From contig CAZGUV010000009.1 in assembly GCA_964528735.1 (NCBI GenBank), positions 1 to 38,875 on the forward strand: a stretch of DNA of 38,875 nt, read 5' to 3'. Positions 4,678 through 14,237 of this stretch are shown here, in pieces. The first letter of the stretch is position 1. The number at the start of each line of letters is the position of its first letter. A program made the position numbers and the translations under genes. Source of the DNA: CAYNND01 sp964528735 (GTDB lineage Bacteria > Patescibacteriota > Minisyncoccia > Phycocordibacterales > UBA2100). The notes beneath the pieces were generated by a model. The model did no database searches, had not been told where the DNA came from, and saw only the letters and a program-made list of their open reading frames with translations.

Positions 4678-6684
4678 TTATGTGAGCATACTAACAAACT
4701 CTTGCTCAGAAATCACCTGTACTCCTAACGAACGCGCCTTTTCCAACTTTGAGCCTGCGTCACTTCCTGCAAGTAAGTACGTAGTATTTTTGGAGACGCT
4801 ATCGTTGACCACACCACCCTGTTCACGGATAAGCTCCTTCACTGCTTCTCTTCCATACCCAGACAGAGTACCGGTGACGACAAACGTTATCCCGGTGAGT
4901 ACTCCCTTCTTCTTTTTTCGTATAGATATACGGAGGTGCGGTATCAGCGCATCAACAAGCTCTCGCGTATGTGGAGTGTGAAAATATGAAACGAGTGATT
5001 GAGCCACCACTGTACCAACACCTTGTATAGACTCAAACTCTTCTTGTGTAGCGTTCAAAACACGTTCGATTGTTCCAAGCTCTTCTGCAATCATCCGAGC
5101 CACTTCTTCACCGACATGATCAATTGAAAGTGACACGAGTACCCTATCGAGCGATACAGTACGAGCCGCTTCTACCGCATCAACTGCATTTTGCGCAGAC
5201 AGATCAGCAAAACCAGGAAGTGCAAGAAAATCATCTTTTGAGAGATGAAAGAGTTGGTCTGGAGTAGTTATGCCGTGTACTGCCACCAATTTTTCAATTA
5301 CCTTGACTCCTACCCCCTCGATATCAAATGCCTTTTTCGAAGTAAAATATGAAAGTCGTCTGACAACTTGTGCAGTCGAATCTTTTGAAACGCATCGCCA
5401 CGCGGCAGTCCCTGGTACACGCTCTATCCTTCCATCACCTCCGCATTGTGCAATGTGTGTTGGCCATATAAATGGTTTTGATTTTTTGGGACGCAATTCG
5501 ATAAGGACTTGCACCACCTTTGGTATGATGTCACCTGCCTTCTCTATGATGACAGTGTCGCCGATACGTATATCGAGCCGGCGAATCTCATCTTCATTAT
5601 GGAGCGTTGCGCGCGAGACTGTTGTCCCAGCAATCGAAACTGCCGCTAGATTTGCGACGGGTGTAATAACCCCAGTACGTCCCACTTGAAAATCAATTGA
5701 TTCAACGATTGTAGTTTTCTGTTCTGCCGGAAACTTGAGTGCAATTGCAAACCGCGGTCCTTTGCCTGTATAACCTAGAATATCCTGCAATACACAATCA
5801 TCCATTTTTACTACCACTCCATCAATCCAAAAATCCTCTTTCTCTTTCCGCTCAGTCCATTTCGTATAATATTTCCATACCGCATCAAGACCAATGGCAC
5901 GCACACCATGTGGATTTGTCTTAAACCCAAGCTGCTTTAAAAGCGCAAGTTCACCTGCCTGTGTATCGGACATGTCAGTCCCTGATAGCTGCGCGATATC
6001 GTATATAAAACAATCAAGCTTTCGTTCAGCAACGATGCGTGGATCAAGTTGGCGCATAGTACCGGCGGCTACATTTCTCGGATTTGCATAGAGTGGCTCA
6101 CCGCGTTTTTTCATAAGCGCATTCAATGCATTAAAATGAGATTTAGGAAGAAATACCTCGCCCTCAAAAACACCAGAGACTGGTTTTTCGAGCACGAGTG
6201 GTATTGATTCAATGGTCCGCGCATTCTGAGTTACATCTTCGCCCACAATACCATCGCCTCGAGTTGCAGCGCTGTGCAATACACCCTTCTCATAGGTGAG
6301 TATAATTTTAAGTCCATCGATTTTAAGTTCACACATATATGCAAACTCGTTTGGCTCTTTCCCCTCTTTTTTGAGAATATTTCGCGCACGTGTTTCAAAC
6401 TGCTCTAAATCCGCTCTATCAAATGCATCATCAAATGACCACTGGGGAATGGCATGCGTAATCTTTTGAAACTCAGGTAACGCCTCGCCTGCAACGCGCT
6501 GTGTAGGAGAGTCTGGAGTAATGAGTTCAGGGTGTTGCTGCTCAATCTTCTTCAACTCATCCTTCAATGAATCGAGCGCTGCTTCAGAAATCTCCGAGGT
6601 GTTCTCGACATGATACAGATACCGATGCCGATTGATTGCCGCCCTTAGCTGGGCAACACGTTCTTTGAGCTCCTTATGTACCAT
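4678..6684 (-). CDS. ligA: NAD-dependent DNA ligase
   Basis: 668 residues, full length. LigA seals nicks in replication and repair using NAD+. Visible in order: domain Ia (residues 1-about 70), nucleotidyltransferase with adenylated Lys121 in CELKIDG, OB-fold, zinc-finger region, helix-hairpin-helix repeats, and a C-terminal BRCT domain (about 590-668, TGTLSGYGREAVKELI). The zinc finger is eroded: Cys414 and Cys431 remain, but the partner positions read His/Thr and Ser instead of Cys, so a normal four-Cys site cannot form. The first gene of a ligA-gatC-gatA unit; a TAGAGT box lies 6 nt upstream of the ATG. Confidence 0.96.
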   Translation of the reverse strand: MVHKELKERVAQLRAAINRHRYLYHVENTSEISEAALDSLKDELKKIEQQHPELITPDSPTQRVAGEALPEFQKITHAIPQWSFDDAFDRADLEQFETRARNILKKEGKEPNEFAYMCELKIDGLKIILTYEKGVLHSAATRGDGIVGEDVTQNARTIESIPLVLEKPVSGVFEGEVFLPKSHFNALNALMKKRGEPLYANPRNVAAGTMRQLDPRIVAERKLDCFIYDIAQLSGTDMSDTQAGELALLKQLGFKTNPHGVRAIGLDAVWKYYTKWTERKEKEDFWIDGVVVKMDDCVLQDILGYTGKGPRFAIALKFPAEQKTTIVESIDFQVGRTGVITPVANLAAVSIAGTTVSRATLHNEDEIRRLDIRIGDTVIIEKAGDIIPKVVQVLIELRPKKSKPFIWPTHIAQCGGDGRIERVPGTAAWRCVSKDSTAQVVRRLSYFTSKKAFDIEGVGVKVIEKLVAVHGITTPDQLFHLSKDDFLALPGFADLSAQNAVDAVEAARTVSLDRVLVSLSIDHVGEEVARMIAEELGTIERVLNATQEEFESIQGVGTVVAQSLVSYFHTPHTRELVDALIPHLRISIRKKKKGVLTGITFVVTGTLSGYGREAVKELIREQGGVVNDSVSKNTTYLLAGSDAGSKLEKARSLGVQVISEQEFVSMLT

Positions 6685-6727
6685 AGCAATACTCTATCAC
6701 AGAGGCACAGAGCATACCTCTCACAAT

Positions 6728-7627
6728 CTAAGTATGAGAACCTTCAAGAAGTCGTGCGACTCGTCCATATTTTGCTTCTACCTCAGAGAGTGGTTGTCCG
6801 TCTCTAAATGACTGCTTACTCAAGTCTTCCCACTGTTCATCTCGAAGCCTCCACGAATCATTGTCGATTACATCCGCAATGACGAGCCGCCCGTCTGCTG
6901 TCACACCAAACTCAATTTTAAAGTCGATGAATTTATATGCATGCTCAGTAAAAAATAATTCGAGCGCACTGAACGCCTTTTGGACCATATCGTTCATTTC
7001 TTTCATCTGAGCCGGAGTAGCGACCCGATTCCCTTCAATCTGCCTGCCAAGCGATGCCTCTGTTCCTTGCTTTTTCGAATGGAGGAGATTCCATTGCTGT
7101 TCAAACGGGTTTTCAATGTATGGATCTTCTTCTCCTTTGAGTGGGTCGAGGCCTTCCACAAGAACTCCGCGTGCATCACTGAGACCTCCTTTGGTAGTTT
7201 TCAAAAAAAACTCAACGACGATATCATCAAATCTATGAGGAACACGTCCTTCCTGTTTATATTCGGGGTGGCGATTCAAGAAACTTCCTACCGCATAGCG
7301 ACGAGCAACGACTTCAAGTGGCACCATTACGCATTTCTCCGTGACAAACTCAGTCGCAGATATTTTTTTTCGAAACCCGGTTGGAATCCCTGACTTGTGC
7401 AGTAATTCAAATACGGCGGCGTTGGTTGTATTTGAGTACTCAGCTTTTGTTGAGAACTGTTTTGTGAAGTCAGGATTATCAAATGCAGTAATATCATTTT
7501 TGTACTCGACTACCACAAGATTCGGATGTGATTGCATCTCAAATATTCTTTTTGTCTTACCTTCTGCAACAAGCGCACCTCTGTGTACGAGCTGTTTGTC
7601 TCCAGGTGTTGTTGAAAATTCAATCAT
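6728..7627 (-). CDS. purC: SAICAR synthase
   Basis: 299 residues from the ATG at 7627, which is 2 nt after the purM stop; an upstream in-frame ATG at 7666 would overlap purM and adds non-conserved sequence. It converts CAIR plus aspartate to SAICAR with ATP. Family motifs are EGKTKRIFE near the N-terminus, VPLEVVARRYAVGSFL in the middle and VIADVIDNDSWRL near the C-terminus. It is the last gene of the purine operon. No terminator is evident before ligA, so readthrough is possible. Confidence 0.95.
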   Translation of the reverse strand: MIEFSTTPGDKQLVHRGALVAEGKTKRIFEMQSHPNLVVVEYKNDITAFDNPDFTKQFSTKAEYSNTTNAAVFELLHKSGIPTGFRKKISATEFVTEKCVMVPLEVVARRYAVGSFLNRHPEYKQEGRVPHRFDDIVVEFFLKTTKGGLSDARGVLVEGLDPLKGEEDPYIENPFEQQWNLLHSKKQGTEASLGRQIEGNRVATPAQMKEMNDMVQKAFSALELFFTEHAYKFIDFKIEFGVTADGRLVIADVIDNDSWRLRDEQWEDLSKQSFRDGQPLSEVEAKYGRVARLLEGSHT

Positions 7628-7629
7628 AT

Positions 7630-8796
7630 TTAGTGATGAGATGTGAATACTACCCGCGTACTCCACGGTGTCTGAATACTAATCTGTGGTACATCTTCCT
7701 TTGTAATACGCCCCGCTACCTGAGCAGTAATGCCAAACTTTTTTGCCGTACTGCACATTACTTTTGCATCATCCTCGTCAACGATAATGAGCATTCCCTG
7801 CCCCCCATTCCATGCCGTATAAAACTCGTTGTCTGACATCCCTCGCCATGCTTTGCACTGACGCATAATGTGCGGAGGCATAAAAAGATTATCGAGCTCT
7901 GCCGAAAGTCCGTGCTTATACAGGATATCAGCACCAAGCTTTTCCTTTATTCCTCCACCTGAAAGGTGCGCTATGGCGTGTATTCGTGCAAGAGGTTTAA
8001 ACTGCTTTGAAAACCAACCGTGCATGTGCGCTATGTATGTGTCATAAAGCACACTTGGTACAGCGGCGGCGCGAATATCGGATTGTGCATACGGGTTGTC
8101 CCACCATGAGTTCCCGTAATGCGCCCGAAACGCTGCTCGCACTGAACTGATTCCATTACTTCTGAATCCGTTCTCTTTCAAAGCAATTACGACTTGTCCC
8201 GTCTTAAGTGTCCTTCCTGTTATCATCTTTTTTGGATGGTATGCGCCTACCATCACCGCACTCCAATTAAATCGAGTTGGTGAGTCAGGAATCTCTGAAC
8301 TGACCGCGACTCCCATCTGGGCAGTTTCACCTTTCAAAACGACAACGCCAATTTTCTTTGCTGCCGCAGCGAGCCCTTTGAGAAGCAAGCGATATTGCTT
8401 TGAAACAGGTGACCCTGGTTCGCCAACTGCTGCAAGATCAAGAATATTTGCAAGCACCAACGGAATTCCTCCGTATCGCGTTATGTCACTTGAAACCATA
8501 GCAACGAGGTCATAGGCAGCATATTCATGACTACGAGCCGCATCAATAAGGATTCCTTTCGTGCCAATACCATCAGAAGAAATTTCTGTAACATAGCCTT
8601 TCGGAAGGTTTTTGAGTGTGAATGGTCGTGGCCCTCTGAAAGAACCCTTTGACATGTCATGGACCGTAACAAAACGAGAATTTTTGTAGGACGCTTTGCA
8701 TACCTGACCCGCAGCAGAAGAGAAATCTGACTCATTATCTATATCTACCCCATCGCGAGCGTATACTGACTTCCTTTGTACTGCCACTTTCTTCAT
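7630..8796 (-). CDS. purM: phosphoribosylformylglycinamidine cyclo-ligase (AIR synthetase)
   Basis: 388 residues, slightly longer than the usual 340-350. It converts FGAM to AIR with ATP. Recognised by YARDGVDID near the N-terminus, the substrate loop SSDGIGTKG, the metal and nucleotide segment LVAMVSSDITRYGG, VLKGETAQM, and the C-terminal NGGQGMLIIVDED. The start overlaps the purE stop by 4 nt (ATGA), which suggests translational coupling. It belongs to the same ATPase superfamily as PurL. Confidence 0.93.
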   Translation of the reverse strand: MKKVAVQRKSVYARDGVDIDNESDFSSAAGQVCKASYKNSRFVTVHDMSKGSFRGPRPFTLKNLPKGYVTEISSDGIGTKGILIDAARSHEYAAYDLVAMVSSDITRYGGIPLVLANILDLAAVGEPGSPVSKQYRLLLKGLAAAAKKIGVVVLKGETAQMGVAVSSEIPDSPTRFNWSAVMVGAYHPKKMITGRTLKTGQVVIALKENGFRSNGISSVRAAFRAHYGNSWWDNPYAQSDIRAAAVPSVLYDTYIAHMHGWFSKQFKPLARIHAIAHLSGGGIKEKLGADILYKHGLSAELDNLFMPPHIMRQCKAWRGMSDNEFYTAWNGGQGMLIIVDEDDAKVMCSTAKKFGITAQVAGRITKEDVPQISIQTPWSTRVVFTSHH

Positions 8797-9317
8797 GCAA
8801 GATGTTTTAAATATGTTTCGTATCCTTCTGACTCAAGAAGCTTTGCCCTTTCTAGCACATCCTCCTCTTGTTTCTTTTTCCATGCGACGAGCTTTTCATG
8901 GAGTGACTCGTCTGAAAGTGCGAGTATTTGCAGTGCGAGTATCCCTGCATTTTTTGCACCATTAATCGCAACTGTCGCCACTGGAACACCTGGGGGCATT
9001 TGTACGATTGAGTGCAATGAGTCTACCCCACTCAGTGCCTTTGATTGTATGGGGACACCAATTACGGGTAGTGTACTGAAGGCTGCGAGCATCCCAGGAA
9101 GGTGCGCGGCTCCACCTGCACCAGCAATGATGACTCGTATACCTTTATCAAATGCAGTGAGGGCATACTCGCGAAGTCGCTCAGGCGTGCGATGCGCAGA
9201 GACAATAGTGATATCGTAGGCAAGCCCGCACTCATCAAGAAAACGAGCTGCCTCAGACATCACTCTAAGATCGGAGTCTGAGCCCATGACTACGGCAATT
9301 GAGGGTGATGTTTTCAT
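8793..9317 (-). CDS. purE: N5-carboxyaminoimidazole ribonucleotide mutase
   Basis: 174 residues, class I PurE. It rearranges N5-CAIR to CAIR. Motifs are VVMGSDSD at the N-terminus, SAHRTPER, and AGGAAHLPGM around residue 80. I chose the ATG at 9317, just after the purK stop, rather than in-frame starts up to 9389 that lie inside purK. Its last 4 nt overlap the purM start. Presence of PurK beside it fits the class I, two-step route. Confidence 0.95.
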   Translation of the reverse strand: MKTSPSIAVVMGSDSDLRVMSEAARFLDECGLAYDITIVSAHRTPERLREYALTAFDKGIRVIIAGAGGAAHLPGMLAAFSTLPVIGVPIQSKALSGVDSLHSIVQMPPGVPVATVAINGAKNAGILALQILALSDESLHEKLVAWKKKQEEDVLERAKLLESEGYETYLKHLA

Positions 9318-9318
9318 A

Positions 9319-10452
9319 CTAGATTCTAACATGTCCGCGTGCTTTTTTCGCCTTTGTATGAGTACTTTCATGAGTATCCCCACACACATTTATGTGACCC
9401 ATTTTACGCCCTACTTTAGTCTCTTTTTTCCCATACAGATGCACCGACACACCTCCTAGGTTTTCGGCGTCCTGGACCCCACGAGGCTCTGCAAAGCCCT
9501 CCCTATCTCCGAGTACATTTATCATGACCGCAACGGGTGTATTGAGTGAAGTATCTCCGAGTGGCATTCCTGTGATTGCACGAATATGTTGCTCAAACTG
9601 AGAAGTAGCATTCGCATCCATAGTAATATGCCCACTATTGTGGACGCGGGGTGCGATTTCATTTACAAGTATTGTGTCGTCTGATGTTAAAAAAAGTTCG
9701 ATACCGAAAACTCCTGCACCAGAGAGCGCAGTGAGTACATCGTATGCGACTTTTTGCGCACGACTTCGTATCTCAGGAGAAACGGGTGCAGGCATAGTAA
9801 CCGTGTCGCAAATATGATTCACATGCACAGTCTCAACAACAGGATAGAGCGCGCACTCACCAGTCGTGCTTCGCGCTGCTACGACAGCTAGTTCCTTTAC
9901 AAATGGTACGTACTGCTCCACATATAACTTTCGGCCAAATCCTCCTAACTTTTCAACGGCGGAAATAATTGACTCTTCGTTATCAATACGTGCATTTCCT
10001 TTCCCATCATAGGCACCAAATCGCGACTTGAGAATCAATGGGTACCCGTACTCGCGCGCACACGTACGTATCGAATGCTCTGAATCAACAGACTGTGCTT
10101 GAGCAACAGGGATTCCATGTCTGCGGAGATACTCCTTCTGTTCATACTTATCCCTTATTATTGCAAGAGTTTGTGGTGAGGGATGTACTGCCTCGGGTCG
10201 CTTCTGTGCAATCTCAGCGAGCGCACCTGCATGCGCTGATTCAATCTCAAAAGTGAGCACGTCAACACATTCTGCGAGTGACTGTATTGCTTCTGCATCA
10301 GTGAAAGACGCATTTATATGAACATCAGCAACTTGCGCGGCAGGTCCGTCAGTACCGATATCAAGAGTAGTTACACTAAATCCAAGTGAGTGTGCAGCTT
10401 CAGTAAGCATTCTCCCCAACTGCCCACCACCGACTATACCTATCCGTCTCAT
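9319..10452 (-). CDS. purK: N5-carboxyaminoimidazole ribonucleotide synthase
   Basis: 377 residues, ATP-grasp fold. It carboxylates AIR with bicarbonate and ATP to N5-CAIR. The Rossmann-like start IGIVGGGQLGRM, ATP-grasp segments LKSRFGAYDGKGN and LYVEQYVPF, and the acid-rich metal site NEIAPRVHNSGH are all visible. The start lies 2 nt after the purQ stop. The C-terminus is more basic than usual and ends inside the operon without overlap. Confidence 0.95.
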   Translation of the reverse strand: MRRIGIVGGGQLGRMLTEAAHSLGFSVTTLDIGTDGPAAQVADVHINASFTDAEAIQSLAECVDVLTFEIESAHAGALAEIAQKRPEAVHPSPQTLAIIRDKYEQKEYLRRHGIPVAQAQSVDSEHSIRTCAREYGYPLILKSRFGAYDGKGNARIDNEESIISAVEKLGGFGRKLYVEQYVPFVKELAVVAARSTTGECALYPVVETVHVNHICDTVTMPAPVSPEIRSRAQKVAYDVLTALSGAGVFGIELFLTSDDTILVNEIAPRVHNSGHITMDANATSQFEQHIRAITGMPLGDTSLNTPVAVMINVLGDREGFAEPRGVQDAENLGGVSVHLYGKKETKVGRKMGHINVCGDTHESTHTKAKKARGHVRI

Positions 10453-10454
10453 AC

Positions 10455-11240
10455 TTATGAAAAATACAACGCAGCATTTTCAAAGATACGATACCCATCT
10501 GCATAGCGTGGTAGCGATTCATTTTCCTTTTTCATATTTCTCACGTGAGTCCAGTCCGGACGCTGAGTAAAAAAGAATCCTCGCTCAGGGTGTGGCATTA
10601 GACCTAGCACGCGTCCACGATGGCTGGTGAGGCCTGCTATATCTCTCAGTGACCCATTCGGATTGTATGGAAGGTCATACAACGTACTCATTGGACCTGA
10701 AACATAGGTGAGTAATGCCTCATCAGTACGCTTATGGAGCGCATCAAGATTTGACTCCGAATCAACGTATTTCCCCTCACCGTGAGCAATAGGGATTGAA
10801 AGCGTATCTACACCACGAAGCCATGGACTGCTTCCTGATGCATGTACATCAACCCAGCGACACGAATATGTTCTTGAATCATTATGCACGAGTGCCCCGG
10901 GAAGAAGTTCCGTATGTGTCAGTATTTGAAACCCATTACATATTCCAATTGCCAACGTGTCTCGATTTAAAAATCGTTCAAGTTCTGATCCCAGCACTGC
11001 TTTCATTCTATTCCCATACGCCTTACCAGAACCAGTATCGTCACCGTACGAAAAGCCTCCCGGGACGGCAACGATGTTGTATGACCTCAACAGACTTGGC
11101 TTTTCAAGTATTGAATGAAGATGAACTATTTCTGCATGCACACCGCACTCACGAAATGCATCTGCGGTTTCATACTCACAATTCAGACCAAGTCCTGAAA
11201 AAACGAGCGCTCGTACTGAAGTTTTTGTTTTCTTCTTCAT
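10455..11240 (-). CDS. purQ: FGAM synthase, glutaminase subunit
   Basis: 261 residues. A class I glutamine amidotransferase that feeds ammonia to PurL. The nucleophile Cys is in IGICNGFQIL, and the His-Glu pair is in LMPHPERG. VPGGFSYGDD near the N-terminus is typical of PurQ. The ATG at 11240 overlaps the purL stop in ATGA, preferred over the TTG at 11249. Confidence 0.95.
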   Translation of the reverse strand: MKKKTKTSVRALVFSGLGLNCEYETADAFRECGVHAEIVHLHSILEKPSLLRSYNIVAVPGGFSYGDDTGSGKAYGNRMKAVLGSELERFLNRDTLAIGICNGFQILTHTELLPGALVHNDSRTYSCRWVDVHASGSSPWLRGVDTLSIPIAHGEGKYVDSESNLDALHKRTDEALLTYVSGPMSTLYDLPYNPNGSLRDIAGLTSHRGRVLGLMPHPERGFFFTQRPDWTHVRNMKKENESLPRYADGYRIFENAALYFS

Positions 11241-14203
11241 GATAAACAAACTAATGCGCTCTGATAACTATCTCGTGCTTCGTCAATTTGTACATGGATA
11301 TCACCCTCCTTTGTGTTTAGTACACACTCATTACTTGCAGTGATTACCCCCAACTCTTTGCATGGAACTGATACGCATATTGATTTAAATGCTTTCACTT
11401 GAGCAGAAGGCACAGTAACGACAATGCGCCCCCCACATTCTGAAAAGAGTTCACTTTCTGTTGAGTGATTGCGAGGCACATGCACTTGCATGCCTAATCC
11501 GCTTCCAATGGCCATCTTAAGAAGTGCCGTGACCAAGCCGCCACGGTTGGGAGCATACGCCGAGTGCACAAGTCCTTTTCGTATAGCGTGTTCAAGTGCA
11601 AGATATATCTTTTTGTATTCATTTGGTTCTATGACAGGAAGATGCGCTCCTCGGTACCTCTCGGAAACATCTGCACCTCGCACTGTAAGGTACTCACTCA
11701 GCGCCAATGCATCCTGAGTCTCGCCAAGCAAAAAGAGGGTGTCACCTGCTTCATGTGCGTCTAGTGTCACTGCGTTTTCAATATCTTCAATATGACCAAT
11801 CGTCGAGATAAGTAGTGTTGGAGGCGCTGCAATATGTATCTGCTCGCCTGATTCTGTATACCCGCGAAAATCATTGAACATACTATCCTTTCCTGAAATA
11901 AATGGTGTGAGGTATGCCGTTGCCATATCAAAGCACGCGCGTGTTGACTCAACGAGCTCATACAATCGCTCAGGTTTAGTACTGCTCGACCAGCAGTAGT
12001 TATCAAGCAGCGCAATAGTCTGTAATGATGCTCCTGAAGCTACTGCGCTTCGAATTGCTTCATCTATTGCAAGTGCAGAAAACGCATACGCATCGGATAC
12101 CGTTCTTGAATGACGAAGTGATGAGCTTAATACTATTCCCTTGCGTTCATTTCGTAATGGCTTGAGCACCGCAGCATCTGCATTCACACGACCTCGACCT
12201 TGAAGCGGCTTGGTCACCGAGGTTGCCTGCACCTCATGGTCATACTGCTGGGATATGGGCGCATACGACCCAACACCTGGACGCGCAAGCACATGATGAA
12301 TACGCTCTTTAATAGAAAAGGTGTCTGCGGGGAGTGGTAATGGTTTCTTGAGTTCTGGCTTTTTAATTTCTTGCTTTCGCGGGACTCTACCATTATGAAG
12401 AAAATCCATCGCGAGATCCATAACCGTAGTTTTTCCAACTCGCACGATGCATCGTTTCTTTTTTGTAAATTCGCCAATGACCGATGCCTCTACCCCGTAG
12501 TGATTCATAATTCGTTCAAACTTTTTCCACGAGCGCTTAGGGACAGCAAATGTCATTCGCTCCTGCGATTCTGAAATCCAAATCTGCCATGGGGCGAGGC
12601 CTGGATATTTGATTGGAACTCGCTCCAATTGCACTACGGCGCCACCACACTCTTTTGCCATCTCAGCCACAGAACATGAAATGCCCCCAGCTCCATTATC
12701 AGTAACTGAGGAGTAGAGCCCTGCGTCACGCAATGCAGAGAGCATTGCATCAGAAAGTTTTTTTTGCGTTATCGGATCTCCAATCTGCACTGCAGTAGCT
12801 GGTGACCCGCTCTCAAGCGCCTCAGAAGAAAATGTCGCTCCATGAATTCCATCGAGTCCCACCCTTCCTCCAGCGACAACAATATAATCTCCTGGCTTTG
12901 CAGATTTTTTGTGCGATAGCCGTTTACCAATTTTTCTAGGAATAAGGCCAACGGTTCCAGCAAATACTAGAGGCTTTCCTCGGTACCTATCGTCAATACT
13001 CACAAAACCTACAGGAGTTGGTATGCCACTTTCGTTTCCTCCAGCACGCACACCACTGACAACACCCTCAAGAATACGTACACTTGAAAGGAGTGGGTTT
13101 CCTTTGTGTGGTGCACGGTAATACATCGTACTGTCAGCAGGATGACCGACACAGAATCCATATACATTCGCGATAGGCTTCGCACCGAGGCCAAATCCCA
13201 ACGTATCTCGATTAACCCCGACAATACCAGTAATTGCTCCACCAAACGGATCAAGCGCTGATGGAGAATTATGAGTTTCAACTTTGTGGGTTACCAGGTA
13301 ATCCTTTGTAAACGCAATGCCCCCCGCATTATCAGAAAAGACCGAGACACAGAGGTCAGACTTTCCTTTCTTTTTTCTGATATATTCAGTCGCTCCCTTG
13401 ATGTAGGTGCGATATACCCCTCGTTCTATTGAATCTATTGGGTCACTGAATATGGTATGTTTACAATGCTCTGACCATGTCTGCGCTATTGACTCAAGCT
13501 CTACATCGGTCGGGTCACGCTTTTCTTTTAGAAAGTGCGACTGGATTGTCTTCATGTCATGAAGTGAAAGCGCAAGAGGCCCTCGAGTTGTACCGTCTTC
13601 ATTTGGTATACCTTGTTTGCCGATGAGTGTGAGTGCTTCGTCGCTTTGATTTCGAATAGAAACTTGGCTTGAGGTGAGTGATTCGTGAAGCATCACTGCT
13701 GCTGAGCGTGGATGAATATGCGCAAATTCTGCACGCGGTATCATCCTTCGATACTGAATCACTGGGTTATACAATGTATCTGCAATTTTTTCTGCATCTG
13801 CAGTACTACAATCGCCTTCTATCGTGTATAAGGTGCTCGTATACACGCGAGGTACTGTGCTTTTCTTACTTTGAATATCCTTCAGGAGAGACTCTACGGT
13901 TTTCCCGACATTGTCTGTAACCCCAGGATGAAATCCGATAATGAACGCAGTTGTGATTTGTTGCGGGATACTGATTGTATGTATCGTATACTCTTCAGTG
14001 ACGCGATGAGTAATCATCTGCGCAAGACGTTCCATAGTCTCTTGGGAAATATCTCCATCGATACAAAAGAGCTGTTCAGTATTAATACTTGTTATGCGTG
14101 CATGTGGTACTAGACGCGCCACACTCCTCAGTAAAGGGTGCTCCGTTTGAAATGAACGCCGTGTTCTGACAGAAATAGCATGCTGAGAAGAGCGTGCTTC
14201 CAT
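11237..14203 (-). CDS. purL: FGAM synthase with fused PurS-like N-terminus (PurSL type)
   Basis: 988 residues, longer than small PurL (about 740) and shorter than large PurL with a fused glutaminase (about 1300). It turns FGAR, glutamine-derived ammonia and ATP into FGAM. The first 170 residues look like two PurS-like repeats (the second includes FHPGVTDNVGKTVE). The linker is followed by the catalytic region with TWSEHCKH near residue 245, KVETHNSPSALDPFGG, and a second AIRS-like half with FISGKDSM. The glutaminase is the separate PurQ downstream, so the complex needs no free PurS. First gene of the operon, with its promoter inside the end of the neighbouring pilin gene. Confidence 0.93.
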   Translation of the reverse strand: MEARSSQHAISVRTRRSFQTEHPLLRSVARLVPHARITSINTEQLFCIDGDISQETMERLAQMITHRVTEEYTIHTISIPQQITTAFIIGFHPGVTDNVGKTVESLLKDIQSKKSTVPRVYTSTLYTIEGDCSTADAEKIADTLYNPVIQYRRMIPRAEFAHIHPRSAAVMLHESLTSSQVSIRNQSDEALTLIGKQGIPNEDGTTRGPLALSLHDMKTIQSHFLKEKRDPTDVELESIAQTWSEHCKHTIFSDPIDSIERGVYRTYIKGATEYIRKKKGKSDLCVSVFSDNAGGIAFTKDYLVTHKVETHNSPSALDPFGGAITGIVGVNRDTLGFGLGAKPIANVYGFCVGHPADSTMYYRAPHKGNPLLSSVRILEGVVSGVRAGGNESGIPTPVGFVSIDDRYRGKPLVFAGTVGLIPRKIGKRLSHKKSAKPGDYIVVAGGRVGLDGIHGATFSSEALESGSPATAVQIGDPITQKKLSDAMLSALRDAGLYSSVTDNGAGGISCSVAEMAKECGGAVVQLERVPIKYPGLAPWQIWISESQERMTFAVPKRSWKKFERIMNHYGVEASVIGEFTKKKRCIVRVGKTTVMDLAMDFLHNGRVPRKQEIKKPELKKPLPLPADTFSIKERIHHVLARPGVGSYAPISQQYDHEVQATSVTKPLQGRGRVNADAAVLKPLRNERKGIVLSSSLRHSRTVSDAYAFSALAIDEAIRSAVASGASLQTIALLDNYCWSSSTKPERLYELVESTRACFDMATAYLTPFISGKDSMFNDFRGYTESGEQIHIAAPPTLLISTIGHIEDIENAVTLDAHEAGDTLFLLGETQDALALSEYLTVRGADVSERYRGAHLPVIEPNEYKKIYLALEHAIRKGLVHSAYAPNRGGLVTALLKMAIGSGLGMQVHVPRNHSTESELFSECGGRIVVTVPSAQVKAFKSICVSVPCKELGVITASNECVLNTKEGDIHVQIDEARDSYQSALVCLS

Positions 14204-14208
14204 GCCTC

Positions 14209-14237
14209 ACTATATCCTGTAGTGACTAGTACTGCAA
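14209..14237 (-). promoter_or_regulatory. promoter of the purine operon
   Basis: Minus-strand TTGCAG (14237-14232), a 17-bp spacer and TATAGT (14214-14209), with the purL ATG only 5 nt further on, so the message is leaderless or nearly so. The box set overlaps the last codons of the upstream pilin gene. I see no PurR-type operator or purine riboswitch. Confidence 0.55.
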
